This document shows positions 60,926 to 64,000 of a stretch of 64,000 nucleotides of DNA, in pieces; positions within the stretch are counted from its first letter, which is position 1; each line of letters begins with the position of its first letter. The notes under the pieces were generated by a model, which was given only the letters and a program-made list of their open reading frames with translations, ran no database searches and was not told where the DNA came from. Both the position numbers and the translations under genes were made by a program. The DNA is taken from contig VZSF01010147.1 of NCBI GenBank assembly GCA_013398295.1, positions 186,001 through 250,000 of the forward strand. The letters are read 5' to 3'. This DNA comes from Chionis minor. Its lineage: Eukaryota > Chordata > Aves > Charadriiformes > Chionididae.

Positions 60926-63900
60926 GCTGTGAATGCCTGCAAAGAAGTGAAATGGAACCACTCTGTCTCACAGCCGAAGCAATCTAGCCGAGTGTAGTGT
61001 GAAACACAACAGCAGGCTGTCTCTGTGTGCTCTGTGTCTACTTCCCCTGGCAAAGAGATGAATCATGTTGGTGAATCCATTTGGGAGAGAAGAGAAAGCT
61101 GTCCTACAGGGAAGCGGAGTCATAGATCTCTGCCCTCTGGAGTGCCGTGCACCTGCCCTTCCACGCTGCGGATGCAACAAATACCCATTTTCAATTACAA
61201 GAGAAAACTTTTAAACTTCTGTCTCTAAATTTCTGATAGATTCATGCATTACAGAAAAAAAATACTTGCACCAGCTAACAGCAGCAGAATCTTACACTCT
61301 TTCACTGACTTTTAGTAACAGGCATTTCTGTTCTCTCCTACCTGAGAATACGCCCGGCAGGCAGGATGTCCAGCTGCCCACCCAAGGAAAGCCATCCTTC
61401 ACAGCTCTGCCAGAGCTCTCTCAACCATGTAACCTCCCATCTCTGGTTCACCTGGTCCTAATATACAGAGTTACTAATTCCTGTCCTTTCTCCATGCCAA
61501 AGCAGCTCAAATCCTGAGTGAAGCCTAGGGACGATATTGTTACACGCATACTAACTCCCCTGAATTTTTAGGCCACAATTCATGGACAATTCCTAGGGCT
61601 CTCGCTGTGCCTCACAGCCTGTCACAGCTCAAGTGTCCTAATTAAGCAGTAAGCAATTCCTATGAAATGTAGACCAGTTAGCTTCAAGATCTTAAAAAGA
61701 ACAGCTCCTTTTTTACTTACAATAGGAAACTGCTGTGTACTGGTTGCAAGCATGTAACACTACTAGGATCATTTTTGTAAATTGCATTTGCTTTTACACT
61801 TAGGTAACTGGGAAGAAGAGACATTGCATTTAGATCTCAGCTGAGAGCTGGGTAGCTACAAGCATTTATTTTAATTCATTATTGTAGGAAAAAAATGAGA
61901 TTGAGGTTTGACTATCACCTCTGCACGGACCATAATGATACAAATAGTTTTTTACACAAAATACAACAGCCAGGTACATACTTATGTTTAAAAATCTTTA
62001 TGTTATGTTCTTAACCTTATGTTTAAATCTACCTAGCCCCAAAAGCTACCAGTGATAGTTGTCTTCTGGCAACAATAAACAAAATGCCTGTATCTAATGC
62101 AATGGGGGGACAGTTCCAATAGCAAATTTCATCACTACTAAGATTAAAAAAAATACAAAGAAACTTCTTTTCCTGGATAATCATAAACTGTTACACTGGG
62201 CTGCAGCAGAACAGTCTCTGAGGCACCCTATCCTTTCACCTAACCTACATAGCCTGAAGCTAATTTCATTCACTGTGACTTGCAGGAAAAAAATAACAGT
62301 GAGTGTCACTTAACAGTAATGGATATTTGTAGCTACTTAAGCCCTTAATGTTGCTTTTCTTCTCATATGTACAAAATTAATCTCCATTTATTTTCACGAG
62401 AAGGCAGTGCTATGTAAATCAGTTTTTCAGAAATGTCAGTAGGTTGTAGCAAATTGAAATGAAAAAAATGCTTTATATATGGGGAAGTAACAACACTACT
62501 ACTGTTGCTGCTGTTGTTGTTATTATTATTATTATTATTAAACGTACTGGATCCCTGGAACTGAGATGAATTCAGGCACTAGAAAGAATTTTTTTGCTGT
62601 TGTGAATGTCTGTGTTATGCTTGCCACAGGATATCATCAGAGAGAAGAGTGGTAGAATGCTTTTTCATTTCTGCAGGGTATTTTAAATAGTTTTTTTCAC
62701 AAGTTTGGAAAGACTGCTCATTTTACAGTGAACAACAAAAAGAAAAATTGCTGTTGGAATGGAAGAAACATAAAGAATAACTGAATTCAGACAATTTTAA
62801 ATGTCACTGTAATCCTGCTCATTTAAACAGCTCCCAGTTTACTGGATGGTCTGTGATGATGAAAATAAATGCAACTGCAGACCAAGATCTTATTAGCCAC
62901 AGCCTATGCAACTGCAGATATAACCCCTATAGTAACTACTCACATAGAACTGTGCACAGCTGTGAGGAGATATAAATGTGAGCGTAAACTATGGGCTAAT
63001 GGCATGGCAGGTTCTTGATAGCAAAAGTTGTTGTGAGTCAGATGTGATCCCTTCAGAACTGTAGTGCTCACATGCTGGAGAATCCAGGTGGCCCTTGCTG
63101 CAGCTCCTGGGTACTCCTGGAGAGCCTGCAGGAGAATGATGGTGTTCCCTGCAGAAAAACATGTTTTAATATATTGGCAAAGGCAACATTTGAATGGCAT
63201 GTTCTTTCCATGATCTTCCTGGTGCATCACGCGCACGATCCACAGAATACAAAAATGGTCCAAAGAGTGAGCTCAAGCTCACATTGGAAAGTCTACTCCC
63301 CAGGCTCTTATTTAGCAATTAATTGGAAGCAGTAACCTTAATTTTCTTCCTTAAATTAGACTGGCTGTCACCCTTTTATTAGAAGGCATGACAGTTTCTT
63401 TTTCATGCAAAATCTTTAAATCAAAAGTTTCCCTAAAACTGTTCTCTAGTTTTTGAAATTTATCTGTGATAGAGAATGAAGTTCTCCAGTTTGTCGCAAT
63501 ATGAGACAGAGTGGCTGATATCAACATTCCCTTTGACCTCTATGATAGCATATTGCACAGAAACACTTCTGCCCTGGAGGGAAAAGCGTGACTACCAGCA
63601 AGTCTTTCCCATCTAAAATGATGTAAGTTAGGAGAGCATACGTAGTATTCCCAGAAAGAACCAGCAACAGAAGATTGGGCTTCCAGGAATTGTATTGCTT
63701 AGAGCACAAGGCTCCAGGTTTGGAAGACCTTTCCATAAAGTGAAAGGTGGAATTTCTTTAAGACACATAAAGCTGAACAGAGTTAAGTACATATAAAAAA
63801 CCATATCCAGTTAAAGGGAAAATAGTCTTTGTTGGCACAGAGTCTGTGGGCAATGGTATCTTCTAAGGAGGAATGGCCTAGAAAATCAAAATCTCCCAAA

Positions 63901-64000
63901 TCATCACCCAGTGACACTGTTTCAGGAAAAAGAATAATTTAGCCCAACTCATCTCAACTATAAGCACTCAGTATATCATCTTCTTTGAAAAAGGAATAAC
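60926..64000. other. Unique DNA to the window end, no gene seen
   Basis: Open frames just right of the CR1 (60968-61228, both strands) overlap and have no motif. A trinucleotide microsatellite lies at 62495-62541. Opposing frames at 62940-63335 cover each other and show no family. No LTR, further LINE or RNA gene was recognised. Confidence 0.55.
62495..62541. repeat. Compound trinucleotide microsatellite
   Basis: ACT repeats, then TTG/CTG repeats (62503-62520), then about seven TAT/ATT units (62520-62541). The pure TTA part is long enough to be polymorphic. Confidence 0.9.

Noticed and set aside
1..64000. CRISPR arrays, tRNA/rRNA/snRNA genes, bacterial-type operons
   Set aside because: No regularly spaced direct repeats with unique spacers, no clover-leaf A/B-box pairs or known snRNA starts, and no ribosome-binding-site gene strings. 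The base composition and repeats are those of a bird.

Overview
The window looks like bird nuclear DNA. It is AT-rich, has no compact genes, and every identifiable interspersed repeat is either a chicken-repeat 1 (CR1) LINE fragment or an endogenous-retrovirus LTR of the avian type with ends TGTCCTGG / CCACGACA. Dense CR1 with octamer-like 3' tails (variants of ATTCTATG), few SINEs, and a solo LTR with a clean target duplication are what an avian intergenic desert or a very long intron looks like. The species cannot be told from the sequence alone. I found no complete protein-coding gene, no tRNA, rRNA or snRNA that I recognise, and no CRISPR or prokaryotic feature.

Layout from left to right. 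1-4430 is unique AT-rich DNA. 4790-5310 is an isolated GC- and CpG-rich island. 5636-6636 is a minus-strand CR1 fragment with recognisable reverse-transcriptase sequence. 8983-9335 is a minus-strand solo LTR flanked by GTTAC on both sides. 11868-12050 and 15915-15975 hold old CR1 3' ends. 16-31 kb is mostly unique sequence with small hairpins and a tentative two-exon signal near 24 kb. 31225-32200 is a very decayed minus-strand CR1. 36439-36706 has the architecture of a second, unassigned LTR. 39328-39387 carries three AATTAG motifs at exactly 20-bp spacing. 40425-40640 is a second GC-rich patch. 44-48.4 kb is the repeat-richest part: three CR1 loci, one of which is a CR1 interrupted by a younger CR1 3' end. 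49787-49958 is the best candidate for a spliced coding exon (minus strand). 57.9-58.6 kb is repeat-free and rich in TAAT cores, which makes it a candidate regulatory element. 60661-60925 is the best-preserved CR1 tail. The rest is unique AT-rich DNA with microsatellites.

No set of genes works together here. The interest lies in mobile-element history (nesting, solo-LTR formation, several age layers of CR1), two possible unannotated exons, and a few short ordered motif arrays that known repeats do not explain. I found no convincing undescribed multi-gene system.
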